From Marivita sp. (GTDB lineage Bacteria; Pseudomonadota; Alphaproteobacteria; Rhodobacterales; Rhodobacteraceae): a stretch of 64,000 nt of DNA. Position numbers and translations under genes: made by a program. Positions 1 to 8,572 of this stretch are shown piece after piece (the first letter of the stretch is position 1; each line of letters begins with the position of its first letter). The notes under the pieces were generated by a model that searched no databases, was not told the DNA's origin, and saw only the letters and a list, made by a program, of their open reading frames with translations. The DNA is taken from NCBI RefSeq assembly GCF_020055675.1, contig NZ_JAIPUS010000007.1, positions 82,004 through 146,003 on the forward strand, read 5' to 3'.

Positions 1-1256
1 TGAAGCACGTGCTGACCGGGGATGAAGACCCCGGCGCCCTGAAAATCGACAACCCGCCGGCACCGATCCTCATGGTCGGCCTGCAGGGCGGCGGCAAGAC
101 AACCACCACCGCCAAGATCGCCAAGCGCTTGAAAGAGCGCGACGGCAAGAAGGTTCTCATGGCGTCGCTCGACGTGAACCGCCCCGCCGCAATGGAACAA
201 TTGCAGATCCTCGGCACCCAGATCGGCGTCGATACCCTTCCCATCGTCAAGGGCGAGGATCCGGTCGCGATTGCCAAGCGCACCAAGACGCAGGCCAGCC
301 TCGGTGGCTATGACGTCTATATGCTCGACACCGCCGGCCGGTTGTCCATCGACGAAGAGCTGATGGCGCAGGTCGAAGCGGTGCGCGACGTCACCACCCC
401 GCGCGAGACGCTGCTGGTGGTCGATGGCCTGACCGGTCAGGACGCGGTGCACACGGCGGAAAACTTCGACGACCGCATCGGCATCAGCGGCGTCGTCCTC
501 ACCCGGATGGACGGCGACGGGCGCGGCGGCGCGGCCCTGTCGATGCGCGCCGTGACCGGCAAGCCGATCCGCTTTGTCGGCCTGGGCGAAAAGATGGACG
601 CGCTGGAAACCTTCGAGCCGGACCGGATCGCGGGCCGCATCCTCGGCATGGGCGACATCGTCAGCCTCGTGGAAAAGGCGCAGCAGACGCTGGAAGTCGA
701 ACAGGCCGAGCGCATGATGAAGCGCTTCCAGAAGGGTCAGTTCAACATGAACGACCTCAAGATGCAGCTCGAGCAGATGATGAAGATGGGCGGCATGGAA
801 GGCATGATGGCGATGATGCCGGGCGCCCAGAAGATTGCCAAGCAGATGGATGGCGCGGGCATCGACGACAAGATGCTGCGCCAGCAGATCGCACTGATCC
901 AGTCGATGACCAAACGCGAACGCGCCAACCCGCAACTCCTTCAGGCCAGCCGCAAGAAACGGATCGCAAAAGGTGCGGGACTCGAAGTCAGCGACCTCAA
1001 CAAGCTGCTCAAGATGCAGCGACAGATGTCGGACATGATGAAGAAGATGGGCAAGATGGGCAAAGGCGGCATGCTCAAACAGACCATGAAGGGCATGTTC
1101 GGCAAAGGCGGTACGCCCGAAGACATGGATCCCGGCCAGATGGACCCCAAGGCGCTGGAACAGGCCGCCAAAAAGATCGGCATGGGCGGCATGCCCGGCA
1201 TGGGTGGCGGCGGCGGCCTGCCGCCCGGTCTCAGCGGGTTCGGGAAAAAGAAATGA
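1..1256 (+). CDS. ffh: Signal recognition particle protein Ffh (5' end outside window)
   Basis: GTPase subunit of the signal recognition particle, which with 4.5S RNA delivers nascent membrane proteins to FtsY at the inner membrane. The frame is already open at base 3, so the N domain and gene start lie upstream. Seen here: the P-loop GLQGGGKTTT (about bases 79-108), the DTAGR G3 box, the TRMDGDGRGG segment, then a methionine-rich M domain from about base 700 that binds signal peptides and RNA. The tail ends in Gly/Met/Lys-rich sequence and GFGKKK. The first gene of a same-strand block that runs to rpmE. Identification is secure; only the missing start is uncertain. Confidence 0.97.
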   Translation, partial: KHVLTGDEDPGALKIDNPPAPILMVGLQGGGKTTTTAKIAKRLKERDGKKVLMASLDVNRPAAMEQLQILGTQIGVDTLPIVKGEDPVAIAKRTKTQASLGGYDVYMLDTAGRLSIDEELMAQVEAVRDVTTPRETLLVVDGLTGQDAVHTAENFDDRIGISGVVLTRMDGDGRGGAALSMRAVTGKPIRFVGLGEKMDALETFEPDRIAGRILGMGDIVSLVEKAQQTLEVEQAERMMKRFQKGQFNMNDLKMQLEQMMKMGGMEGMMAMMPGAQKIAKQMDGAGIDDKMLRQQIALIQSMTKRERANPQLLQASRKKRIAKGAGLEVSDLNKLLKMQRQMSDMMKKMGKMGKGGMLKQTMKGMFGKGGTPEDMDPGQMDPKALEQAAKKIGMGGMPGMGGGGGLPPGLSGFGKKK

Positions 1257-1379
1257 TGTCTTCTTCTCTTTCCAAATATGCAAACACCCGGCCTGCCGCA
1301 GGCATGACGCGCAGCCTGCTGGCTCACGGCGCAGCCCGCACCGCGAAACTGCCGCGCGCCAGCGCGACATTTTGATCGC

Positions 1380-1919
1380 ATGACCGACGCACCCGTCCTC
1401 ACCACAGCGCGTCTGCGCCTGCGCGGCCACAGCCGGTCCGACCTGGACAGGCTGTGTGACCTGATGGGCAGCGATCACGCGCGTTTCATGGGTGGCCCCG
1501 TTCCGCGAAAGGACGCGTGGCGCTGGCTGGCATCAGAGGTGGCGATGTGGAACCTGATGGGCCACGGCGCCTGGGGGATCGAGACGTCCGACGGCCGTTT
1601 CATCGGTCAGGTCGGCCTGGTGCAACCGCCGCATTTTCCGGAAGTCGAAATTGGCTGGATGCTGCTGCCCGAGGCCGAAGGCAAAGGCTACGCCTTCGAC
1701 GCGGCCAGCGCGGCGCGCGACTGGGCATGGGACCAGGGTTTCGAAACCCTGGTCAGCTACATCACCCCCGAAAACACCCGCTCCCGCGCTCTGGCTGACC
1801 GGCTCGGCGCGACGCCCGATCCGGATGCGCCCCTGCCTGACGGCGAAACAGCCAAGGAAATCATCGTCTACCGCCACAGCCCCGACGACAGCGACGGCAG
1901 CCCGGAGGCCTACGCATGA
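1380..1919 (+). CDS. GNAT family N-acetyltransferase (first of three in tandem)
   Basis: A 179-residue RimJ/RimL-type acetyltransferase expected to move an acetyl group from acetyl-CoA to an amine; the substrate is not evident. The acetyl-CoA pyrophosphate loop is EGKGYA at residues 100-105, after the typical beta-4 strand EIGWMLL, and the C-terminal part holds the N-T-R-S-R-A-L-A-D-R-L-G helix usual in this family. It ends near YRH, as do the next two genes, so the trio probably arose by duplication and then diverged. The next gene is 94 bp downstream, across a palindrome array. Confidence 0.85.
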   Translation: MTDAPVLTTARLRLRGHSRSDLDRLCDLMGSDHARFMGGPVPRKDAWRWLASEVAMWNLMGHGAWGIETSDGRFIGQVGLVQPPHFPEVEIGWMLLPEAEGKGYAFDAASAARDWAWDQGFETLVSYITPENTRSRALADRLGATPDPDAPLPDGETAKEIIVYRHSPDDSDGSPEAYA

Positions 1920-1940
1920 GCGCACCGGGAACGCAGGCGC

Positions 1941-2008
1941 AAGCGCCTTCGAAGGCGCTTGGACCGCGGTTTGCAAACCGCGTCGCAAGCCTTTTCGAAA
2001 AGGCTTGC
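1941..2008. repeat. Array of three perfect palindromes (family copy 1)
   Basis: Three self-complementary units in a row. Unit 1 is 1941-1960, arm AAGCGCCTTC. Unit 2 is 1965-1982, arm CGCGGTTTG. Unit 3 is 1985-2008, arm GCAAGCCTTTTC. Centres are TTCGAA, TTGCAA and TTCGAA, and the centre-to-centre distance is exactly 23 bp twice. It begins 22 nt after the stop of the first GNAT gene and ends 5 nt before the start of the second. Further copies are at 7852-7918 and 50469-50561. The arms differ between units while staying self-complementary, which argues for selected hairpins or dyads rather than simple sequence duplication. Confidence 0.9.
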
Positions 2009-2013
2009 CGCGC

Positions 2014-2541
2014 ATGAGTCTGACCAATGCCCCTACCCTCGAAACGGATCGCCTGATCCTGCGCTCGCCGGCAAAACGCGACGCGGAGGCGATGATCGCC
2101 TTCCTGATGGATGACACCCGCGCGGCGGGGTTCGGGGGATACACCAACCGCCCGGACTCGTGGCGCTGGTTCGCGCTCAACCTGGGCCACTGGCACTGGC
2201 ACGGCTACGGCTATTTCACGATCGAAGACAAGGCGACGGGCAAACCCGCCGGTATCTCAGGCATCTGGAATCCCGAAGGCTGGCCCGAACCCGAGGTGGG
2301 TTGGGTCGTCTTCGACGGGTTCGAAGGCAAGGGCATCGCGTTCGAGGCTGCGACCCGTGCGCGTCGCTGGGCCTATGACGATCTCGGATTCACCACGCTG
2401 ACCTCCAACATCGTGCCGGGCAACACCCGCTCGATCCGCCTGGCCGAACGCATGGGCGCCGTCTACGAACGGACCTACCACAACCCGAACATGGGCGAAG
2501 ACCTGCTCTACCGCCATCCGGGACCGGAGGCGCTGGTATGA
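2014..2541 (+). CDS. GNAT family N-acetyltransferase (second of three)
   Basis: A 175-residue RimJ/RimL-like acetyltransferase. The start ATG at 2014 gives the conserved opening MSLTNAPTLETDRLILRSP; the frame stays open further upstream through the palindrome array, but that part has no family similarity. The acetyl-CoA loop is EGKGIA after the strand EVGWVVF. It overlaps the next GNAT gene by 4 bp (ATGA), so the two are probably translationally coupled. Substrate unknown. Confidence 0.83.
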   Translation: MSLTNAPTLETDRLILRSPAKRDAEAMIAFLMDDTRAAGFGGYTNRPDSWRWFALNLGHWHWHGYGYFTIEDKATGKPAGISGIWNPEGWPEPEVGWVVFDGFEGKGIAFEAATRARRWAYDDLGFTTLTSNIVPGNTRSIRLAERMGAVYERTYHNPNMGEDLLYRHPGPEALV

Positions 2542-3140
2542 GCTTGGACATCCCCGTTCTCGAAACGCAGCGCCTGGAGATGCGCGCGCCTGAACCCGAG
2601 GATTATCCCGATTTCAAGGCAACCTTCGCATCCTATCGGTCCCGCTTCATGGGCGGGCCGCTCAATGGATACGAGGCGTGGATGCTCTATGCCGCCGAAA
2701 TCGGTCATTGGGAAATCCGCGGTTTCGGCATGTGGATGGTGCACCTCAAGGACAGCGGCGAGACCGTCGGCATGGCGGGTGGCTGGTCGCCGGCGAAATG
2801 GCCCGAACGGGAAATCGCCTGGATCATCTGGCCGGACCGCGCCGGCAAGGGCTACGCGCTCGAAGCGACGCATCGCGTCCGGAGCCATTTCTACGAAGAT
2901 CGCGGCTGGGACACCGCCGTGAGCTATCTCGACCCCAAGAACCTCGACAGCATCCGCCTGGCGGAACGGCTGGGGGCGCGCAAAGATCCGGAGGCGCCCT
3001 CGGTCGATGGCAGCGATGTCGTCTACCGCCATCCTGCCCCGGACGCCCTGCGTGGCACGCAACTCGCGCATGGCATCGACATGGAAATCGCGCATTACCA
3101 GGACCCTTTATTCAAACCGAAAGGCTGGGCCATTGACTGA
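2538..3140 (+). CDS. GNAT family N-acetyltransferase (third of three)
   Basis: A 200-residue paralogue of the two preceding genes, starting inside the stop codon of the second (ATGA). The acetyl-CoA loop is AGKGYA, preceded by EIAWIIW. It has an extra C-terminal stretch of about 25 residues after the shared YRHP ending. The next gene, chorismate mutase, starts 13 nt after its stop, or overlaps it if the TTG at 3133 is used. Substrate unknown. Confidence 0.83.
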   Translation: MSLDIPVLETQRLEMRAPEPEDYPDFKATFASYRSRFMGGPLNGYEAWMLYAAEIGHWEIRGFGMWMVHLKDSGETVGMAGGWSPAKWPEREIAWIIWPDRAGKGYALEATHRVRSHFYEDRGWDTAVSYLDPKNLDSIRLAERLGARKDPEAPSVDGSDVVYRHPAPDALRGTQLAHGIDMEIAHYQDPLFKPKGWAID

Positions 3141-3153
3141 TATTGGGACTGAC

Positions 3154-3453
3154 ATGACCATTGATCCCGTGACCCGCGCGGCCGAACTGCTCAAGGGCCA
3201 TCGCGACAGCATCGACAGGCTGGATGCGATCCTCGTGTTCACCCTGGCCGAACGGTTCAAACACACGCAGGCCGTTGGCGAGCTGAAAGCGCGCCACGAC
3301 CTCCCGCCCTCAGACCCCGCGCGCGAAGCACGACAGATCGCGCGGCTCGAAGAGCTTGCGGCTCAGGCCGACCTGGACCCTGAGTTCGCCAAGAAATTCC
3401 TGAATTTCATCATTCAGGAAGTCATCCAGCACCACCAACAGAAACAATCCTGA
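3154..3453 (+). CDS. Chorismate mutase, AroQ type
   Basis: A 99-residue all-helical protein expected to convert chorismate to prephenate for phenylalanine and tyrosine synthesis. The AroQ pattern is visible: R-x-x-I-D-x-L-D near the N-terminus, R-x-K at the AERFKHTQAVGELKA segment (with K as in V-x-x-L-K), and the C-terminal helix FLNFIIQEVIQHHQ. The position just before rpsP is common in Rhodobacterales. ATG 3154 was chosen; an in-frame TTG at 3133 would overlap the upstream stop and add seven residues. Family assignment is firm, the exact start less so. Confidence 0.85.
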   Translation: MTIDPVTRAAELLKGHRDSIDRLDAILVFTLAERFKHTQAVGELKARHDLPPSDPAREARQIARLEELAAQADLDPEFAKKFLNFIIQEVIQHHQQKQS

Positions 3454-3492
3454 CGGGCCTCCCGTCACTCTGGAAAATCAGGAGAATACCAC

Positions 3493-3861
3493 ATGGCTAT
3501 CAAGATTCGTCTCGCCCGCAGCGGCTCAAAGAAGCGCCCGTTTTACCGCATCGTGGCCGCCGACACGCGGATGCCGCGGGACGGCCGCTTCATCGAAAAG
3601 CTGGGCACCTATAACCCGCTCTTGCCGAAAGACAGCGAAGATCGCGTCAAGATGGATGCCGAGCGCATCAAGCACTGGATGGACCAGGGCGCAAAGCCGA
3701 CCGACCGCGTGTCGCGCTTCCTCGAAGCGGCCGGCGTCGTCGAAAAGAAAGAGCGCAACAACCCCAAGAAAGCCACCCCGGGCAAGGCTGCCCAGGAACG
3801 CGCCGAAGCCAAGGCTGCAAAAGCGGCCGAAGCGGCAACCGACGCGGCATCCGCGGACTGA
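3493..3861 (+). CDS. rpsP: 30S ribosomal protein S16
   Basis: Structural protein of the small ribosomal subunit. The start [20 protein letters not shown] is diagnostic, followed by the usual [11 protein letters not shown] segment. At 122 residues it is longer than the common 80-90. The excess is an Ala/Lys/Glu-rich tail after about residue 85, as in other alphaproteobacteria. A Shine-Dalgarno-like AGGAG lies a few bases upstream of the ATG. In many bacteria rpsP, rimM, trmD and rplS form one operon; here other genes are interspersed. Confidence 0.97.
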   Translation: MAIKIRLARSGSKKRPFYRIVAADTRMPRDGRFIEKLGTYNPLLPKDSEDRVKMDAERIKHWMDQGAKPTDRVSRFLEAAGVVEKKERNNPKKATPGKAAQERAEAKAAKAAEAATDAASAD

Positions 3862-4107
3862 TCGCGGACCGCTCTTGCAGATGGCTGGCCCACCCGGCCA
3901 TCTGCCCCCCACCCGAATGGCCCGGTCGTCCCGGCACCCCTCGGGCCACTGTCTGATTATTGTCACAAAGTGGCGGCCCGCGCGGAGATTCGCGGCTGTC
4001 CGGCACCGGGGCAAGGGTCCAGTGCCTTGACGCATGCCAACCTCCACATCATCTGACATGATATCGCGGCCCTCAGTACGCCCCCTATGTCACAAGGATT
4101 CGTTGCC

Positions 4108-4935
4108 ATGTTTGCGCGCCTCGCCATTTTCTCCAGCCTTGTTTTCGGCCTCGCTGCCCCCGCTTTTGCCGCAGGTCCCGAGGCCCCCCCGGCAGAGCCG
4201 GCGATGACGGCCCCGGCGGCAGAGCCCGCACCAACACGCCCACAGTTCGTGTTCACCCTGCGCGGCGGCGTTGCCGCATCGCCAGAGTATTTCGGCTCCG
4301 ATGATTACGAGATCGGCCCGGACCTGGGCTTTCGCTTCAACTCCCTCGCGCTTGGCAATGGCCGCAGTTTTGGCAACCCCGACCCCTGGGCCGACAGCAT
4401 GGGCCTGACATTCGGCGGGTCGTTCCGCTTCATCCAGGACCGCGACGCCGAAGATTTCGACGAACTCTCCGGTCTTGAAACCATCGACGCCGCAGTCGAG
4501 CTCGGCGCCTCCCTGCGCTACGGAACAGAGCATTTTGCCGCCTTTGGCGAGATGCGCCGCGGCTTTGGCGGACATGAAGGCTGGGTTGGAGAACTCGGCG
4601 CGGACGCGATCCTGCGCCCGTCCGACCGGCTCAGGCTCACCTTGGGTCCGCGCATCTTTTACGGCGATGACACCTATTCCGACACCTATTTCGGCGTCAC
4701 CGCCGCCGAGGCCAGCGCCGACCTGTCGGCCTATGATCCCGAGGGCGGCATGGTGTCGGCCGGTGTCGAATTCGGAGCAAGCTATCAGATCAACGATGAT
4801 TGGGGCCTCGAAGGCGCGCTCACCTGGGAAAAATACACCGACGACGCGTTGGACAGCCCGATTGTCGAACAGGGCTCGGATGAACAATGGGGGCTGCGCT
4901 TTGGCGTGACCCGCGTGTTCAGCATCGGCGGCTGA
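4108..4935 (+). CDS. MipA/OmpV family outer membrane protein
   Basis: A 275-residue predicted outer membrane beta-barrel. Residues 1-21 form a signal peptide (MFARLAIFSS... with cleavage after AFA), followed by a Pro/Ala-rich stretch and alternating amphipathic strands with the FGSDDYEIGPDLGFRF and LGPRIFYGDDTYSDTYFGV signatures of the MipA/OmpV family, ending in a strand that closes with VTRVFSIGG. ATG 4108 is preferred over ATG 4087 because AAGGA lies 9 nt upstream and it starts directly at the signal peptide. The 246-bp gap after rpsP suggests its own promoter. Role in peptidoglycan scaffolding or small-molecule passage is only inferred from the family. Confidence 0.82.
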   Translation: MFARLAIFSSLVFGLAAPAFAAGPEAPPAEPAMTAPAAEPAPTRPQFVFTLRGGVAASPEYFGSDDYEIGPDLGFRFNSLALGNGRSFGNPDPWADSMGLTFGGSFRFIQDRDAEDFDELSGLETIDAAVELGASLRYGTEHFAAFGEMRRGFGGHEGWVGELGADAILRPSDRLRLTLGPRIFYGDDTYSDTYFGVTAAEASADLSAYDPEGGMVSAGVEFGASYQINDDWGLEGALTWEKYTDDALDSPIVEQGSDEQWGLRFGVTRVFSIGG

Positions 4936-5011
4936 TCGCCTTTGACGGCGATTGCCTCTGACCACCGGTGTGGTCTATCCAGTCGTTCGAAGCGACCGGG
5001 AGCAAAAATCG

Positions 5012-5518
5012 GTGAATGACAAAGTCTGTGTCGGAGCGATTGCCGGGGCCTTCGGGGTCCGCGGCGAAGTGCGCTTGAAAAGCTTTACCGCCACGCCGGA
5101 GGATATTGCCTCTTACGCGCCCCTCGAAACCGAGGACGGCGCGCGATCCTTTTCCGTCAAGATCACCCGCCAGATCAAGAACGGCCTTGCCGCGCGACTA
5201 TCGGGCATCACCGACAAAGACGCCGCCGACGCCCTGCGCGGAACAGAGCTTTACGTCCCGCGTGATCGGCTGCCGTCGCTGCCGGATGATGAATTCTACC
5301 ATGCCGACCTGATCGGGCTGCCCGTCACCGATACCGGGGGAACGCCGCTCGGAACCGTGATGGCGGTGCTCAACAACGGTGCCGACGACCTGTTGGAACT
5401 GCGCGCGCCCGGACAGAAACAATCGGTACTCCTGCCCTTTACCAAAACCGCCGTGCCGACGGTGGATCTTGCCCAGGGCCGGATCGTTGCCGATCCCCCC
5501 GAGGGTCTGTTCACGTGA
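5012..5518 (+). CDS. rimM: 16S rRNA processing protein RimM
   Basis: A 168-residue ribosome maturation factor that assists assembly of the 30S head and binds S19. The N-terminal RimM beta-barrel is seen as [19 protein letters not shown]. The C-terminal PRC-type barrel follows, with [11 protein letters not shown], a [16 protein letters not shown] segment and a typical ending near [13 protein letters not shown]. The GTG at 5012 is chosen because GGGAG lies 9 nt upstream and homologues begin here. The stop overlaps the next gene by one base. Confidence 0.93.
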   Translation: MNDKVCVGAIAGAFGVRGEVRLKSFTATPEDIASYAPLETEDGARSFSVKITRQIKNGLAARLSGITDKDAADALRGTELYVPRDRLPSLPDDEFYHADLIGLPVTDTGGTPLGTVMAVLNNGADDLLELRAPGQKQSVLLPFTKTAVPTVDLAQGRIVADPPEGLFT

Positions 5519-6315
5519 TGCGAAAGATCGTCATTCACGCGGGGTTTCACAAGACCGGAACGACCAGCGTGCAATCGATGCTGCGCGAAAATGCACCTGT
5601 GCTCGCGCCGCATGTGCGCGTGCTGCTGAAGCAGGATTTCGAGGATCTGACGAACAAGGCCCGCGCCTTTTCGATCGATCCCCGGGAAAAAACGCTGGCA
5701 TCGGTCGACCGTGCCGCAACCGCGTTTTTCGACAGTCTGGACTTGGATGATCCGCGTCCGATTCTCATGTCATCGGAAGACCTCTCCGGCCACATGCCGG
5801 GCCGCCACGGGCTGGAATGTTACGACAGCGCCGGTCTGGTCATGAAATGCATCGCCGACGCCGCCCGTGCCAGGCTTGGCAAGACCGCGGACGTGCTGTT
5901 TTATTTTTCGACCCGCGCGCGCGCGCCGTGGTTGCGCAGCACGTGGTGGCAAAACCTGCGCAGCACGCGGCTGACACATGATTTCGCCAGTTACTGCGCC
6001 CAGTTCGACGCAGCGCGCAGCCTTGACGACATCCTGGCCGAGGTCGCTGCCGACGTGGCACCCGCCGGCGTCATGTCCTTCCCGCTTGAGACGGCGTCCG
6101 ATCTGCCTCTTGGTCCGCTGGAGCCGCTTCTGGCGCTTCTGGACATGCCCGATCTCGACCGCGCCGTGCTGCGGTGTCTGCCGGCCGAAAACGTGCAACC
6201 CGATATCGGGATCGACCGCGTGTTTCTTGCGCTCAATCAAAGCGCCCTGCCCGAACAGGATGTGAAAGCCGCAAAGCGCATGATCCGCAGGATGGGGCGC
6301 CGCGCCACAAGCTGA
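5518..6315 (+). CDS. Sulfotransferase-like protein
   Basis: A 265-residue protein whose N-terminus VIHAGFHKTGTTSVQ matches the 5'-phosphosulfate-binding loop of PAPS-dependent sulfotransferase-like proteins (H-x-G-x-x-K-T-G-T-T-S). The rest is divergent, so a true sulfotransferase activity and its acceptor cannot be inferred. The start ATG overlaps the rimM stop (TGATG), so it is probably cotranscribed with rimM. It sits between rimM and trmD, which are usually adjacent, so it is an insertion in a conserved operon. Confidence 0.7.
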   Translation: MRKIVIHAGFHKTGTTSVQSMLRENAPVLAPHVRVLLKQDFEDLTNKARAFSIDPREKTLASVDRAATAFFDSLDLDDPRPILMSSEDLSGHMPGRHGLECYDSAGLVMKCIADAARARLGKTADVLFYFSTRARAPWLRSTWWQNLRSTRLTHDFASYCAQFDAARSLDDILAEVAADVAPAGVMSFPLETASDLPLGPLEPLLALLDMPDLDRAVLRCLPAENVQPDIGIDRVFLALNQSALPEQDVKAAKRMIRRMGRRATS

Positions 6316-6430
6316 CCGGCACAGCGCCGCAGAACCGCCCCGAAATCACCATGTTTGCGACACAATGCGGTCGGGGTTTCGTCATACGACGGCGCCATCA
6401 TCTCACAATCAATTGGGGACGGGCTGTTTG

Positions 6431-6976
6431 GTGGGCTTCTTGAAACGTGTCGTTCTTGGTCTGGCTGCGCTCTCTCCGGGCGTGGTTTTCCTGACGTTGC
6501 AGGAATTCGCCGTCTCCATGGCCTTCCTCGTGCTCGGCCTGTTCGGCGCGATTGGCGTGGCGGCCGTTGCCGTGGCGATGTCGCCCCCCGTGAAACAGGT
6601 CCCCTCCAGCGCGATCCTGTCGCGGCAGGATTACCCGTCACTGATCCTGGCCTCGGCTCTGCCCGACCTGAGAGCTGTGGCGCCCGATCCGCTCCAGCTT
6701 CGGGCGGTCTTGCAGACCATGATGGCGCCCCCCGCGACGGATCAGGATCTGCTGAACGAAGACCGGCAGATCGCGATGGTCCTGTCCCAGATCATGGCCC
6801 GTTGGGACAAATCCGACATCATGACCCTGACCGACGATCAGACCCGCGAGCTGTGGCTCGTGGATCGGCTCATGCGCGCCACCCCGGCAGAGGCGGGCGC
6901 GCTGGCGGGGTATTTCACCGCGCCCAATGCCATGTTGACCATGCGCGATACGCTGGCCGCCCCGGCCACTGCCTGA
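6431..6976 (+). CDS. Membrane-anchored protein of unknown function
   Basis: About 181 residues from the GTG at 6431 (a TTG at 6428 is equally possible; GGGGA lies 8-11 nt upstream). Two hydrophobic segments occupy roughly residues 5-45 (VVLGLAALSPGVVFL and AFLVLGLFGAIGVAAVAVAM), followed by a soluble helical region rich in Asp, Leu and Arg. No family was recognised. It lies between the sulfotransferase-like gene and trmD on the same strand and may be part of that transcript. Confidence 0.6.
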   Translation: MGFLKRVVLGLAALSPGVVFLTLQEFAVSMAFLVLGLFGAIGVAAVAVAMSPPVKQVPSSAILSRQDYPSLILASALPDLRAVAPDPLQLRAVLQTMMAPPATDQDLLNEDRQIAMVLSQIMARWDKSDIMTLTDDQTRELWLVDRLMRATPAEAGALAGYFTAPNAMLTMRDTLAAPATA

Positions 6977-7033
6977 ACTGGCAATCGCGCCGACAAGCCG
7001 TTAAGAGCGGCCCGTCAGCAAGAGGCAGACCCG

Positions 7034-7846
7034 ATGAACACTCCCAAGACACCGCCGCAGAAATCGCACGGCCGCAAAGCCATCCGCCCGACGCGCGAAC
7101 CGCGTGCGTTGATGGACCAGGCCCCCGACCTGGCCAAGGCCTGGAAAGCCCAGGTCATCACACTGTTGCCCGAGGCGTTTCCCGGCATCCTGGGCGAATC
7201 GCTGACCGGCCGCGCGCTCAAGGATGGGCTCTGGCAGTTGGACAGCGTGGCCCTGCGCCAATTCGGCGAAGGCAAGCACCGCAACGTCGATGACACACCC
7301 GCAGGCGGCGGCGCGGGCATGGTTCTGCGTCCCGACGTGATGGGCGCGGCGATCGACCACGCGCATGCACGCATGCCCCCGGCCGCGCCGCTGATCTATC
7401 TCAGCCCGCGCGGCAGGCCCTTTACCCAGGACATGGCGCACAGCCTTGCTGCCGGACCCGGCGTCAGCCTGATCTGTGGCCGCTTCGAAGGCCTGGACCA
7501 GCGCGTGATCGATCACTATCGCATTCTCGAAGTCAGCCTCGGCGATTTCATCCTCACCGGCGGCGAGATCGCGGCGCAAGCCCTGATCGACGCCTGCGTG
7601 CGCCTGCTGCCCGGCGTTCTGGGAAACGATGCCTCGACCGAGCACGAGAGCTTTTCCGACGGCCTGCTGGAGCATCCGCAGTATACCCGGCCGGCAGAAT
7701 GGCGCGGGCAGAGGGTCCCGGATGTGCTGATGTCGGGCCATCACGGCGAAATCGCCAAGTGGCGCCACGCGCAATCCGAATCCCTGACCGAACAGCGCCG
7801 TCCCGATCTGTGGGCGCGCCATACCGCGACACCAAAAACGTCTTAG
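7034..7846 (+). CDS. trmD: tRNA (guanine-N1)-methyltransferase TrmD
   Basis: SPOUT-class enzyme that methylates G37 of tRNAs reading CNN and CGG codons, preventing +1 frameshifts. A 270-residue protein with an N-terminal extension of about 35 residues (MNTPKTPPQKSHGRK...). Family marks follow: FPGILGESLTGRA, GGGAGMVLRPDV, the AdoMet-knot segments ICGRFEGLDQRVIDH and GDFILTGGE, and the C-terminal domain with PQYTRPAEWRG. An essential gene. Its stop is followed after 5 nt by a palindrome array. Confidence 0.96.
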   Translation: MNTPKTPPQKSHGRKAIRPTREPRALMDQAPDLAKAWKAQVITLLPEAFPGILGESLTGRALKDGLWQLDSVALRQFGEGKHRNVDDTPAGGGAGMVLRPDVMGAAIDHAHARMPPAAPLIYLSPRGRPFTQDMAHSLAAGPGVSLICGRFEGLDQRVIDHYRILEVSLGDFILTGGEIAAQALIDACVRLLPGVLGNDASTEHESFSDGLLEHPQYTRPAEWRGQRVPDVLMSGHHGEIAKWRHAQSESLTEQRRPDLWARHTATPKTS

Positions 7847-7851
7847 CGCAA

Positions 7852-7918
7852 AAGCGCGTTGGAACGCGCTTGCCGACGCGGTTTCGAAACCGCGTCAAAA
7901 GGGCTTTGCAAAGCCCTT
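7852..7918. repeat. Array of three palindromes (family copy 2)
   Basis: Unit 1 is 7852-7871, arm AAGCGCGTT, with an imperfect GG centre. Unit 2 is 7875-7896, arm GACGCGGTTTC, perfect. Unit 3 is 7899-7918, arm AAGGGCTTTG, perfect. Centre spacings are 24 and 23 bp. It begins 5 nt after the trmD stop. The middle unit is nearly identical to the second unit of the other two arrays; the outer arms differ but remain self-complementary. Confidence 0.9.
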
Positions 7919-8177
7919 GCCCGGCGTCGGGGGCCGGGATTTGGTCCTTGATTTGCCCCCGGGCTTCTGGTTTACCGCGCGTGTTTCGGGTGTCAGCCCG
8001 GTGCGGTGATTCCGTGTCGTCTTCGAACATGGCATAATCGCACCCGTCCCGGACCTGACAAGACAAAGACGACCTGATCTCTGGCGGGCGTGGGAAACAC
8101 GGACCCGGACGAAGACCAAGAGCTCTGAGGCGCGCACACCTTTGCGGGGCAACCGCAAGCAGTTTAGGAGAAAAGCG
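7919..8177 (+). other. Intergenic region and leader upstream of rplS
   Basis: About 260 bp between the palindrome array and rplS without a credible gene. Base composition is slightly less GC-rich near 8020-8060, where a CATAAT hexamer (8033-8038) could serve as a -10 element, though no convincing -35 is present. Close to rplS lies GGGGCAACCGC and the ribosome binding site TAGGAG. The long leader would permit control of L19 expression, but no known riboswitch or ribosomal-protein leader was recognised. Confidence 0.35.
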
Positions 8178-8561
8178 ATGAACCTGATCGCTCAACTGGA
8201 GGCGGAACAGATCGCCGCCCTCGGGAAGACAATTCCCGATTTCAAAGCAGGCGACACGATCCGTGTCGGCTACAAGGTGACCGAAGGCACCCGCACCCGT
8301 GTGCAGGCCTATGAAGGCGTCTGCATCAGCCGCCGACAGGGTGATGGCATTGCCGGGACGTTCACCGTTCGCAAGATTTCGTTCGGGGAAGGTGTGGAAC
8401 GTGTCTTCCCGCTCTATTCCACGAACATCGACAGCATCGAGGTTGTCCGCCGCGGCCGCGTGCGCCGTGCCAAGCTGTACTACCTCCGTTCGCGTCGCGG
8501 CAAATCGGCCCGTATCGCGGAAGATGCAACGTATAAGCCCCTCAAGGGCGCAAACGCGTAA
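8178..8561 (+). CDS. rplS: 50S ribosomal protein L19
   Basis: A 127-residue large-subunit protein located at the 30S-50S interface. The start [17 protein letters not shown] and the segments [35 protein letters not shown] and [16 protein letters not shown] are diagnostic. ATG 8178 is chosen because TAGGAG is placed 7 nt upstream; the frame is open further upstream without family similarity. rpmE follows 11 nt downstream and is probably cotranscribed. Confidence 0.97.
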   Translation: MNLIAQLEAEQIAALGKTIPDFKAGDTIRVGYKVTEGTRTRVQAYEGVCISRRQGDGIAGTFTVRKISFGEGVERVFPLYSTNIDSIEVVRRGRVRRAKLYYLRSRRGKSARIAEDATYKPLKGANA

Positions 8562-8572
8562 GGACCCCTGCG

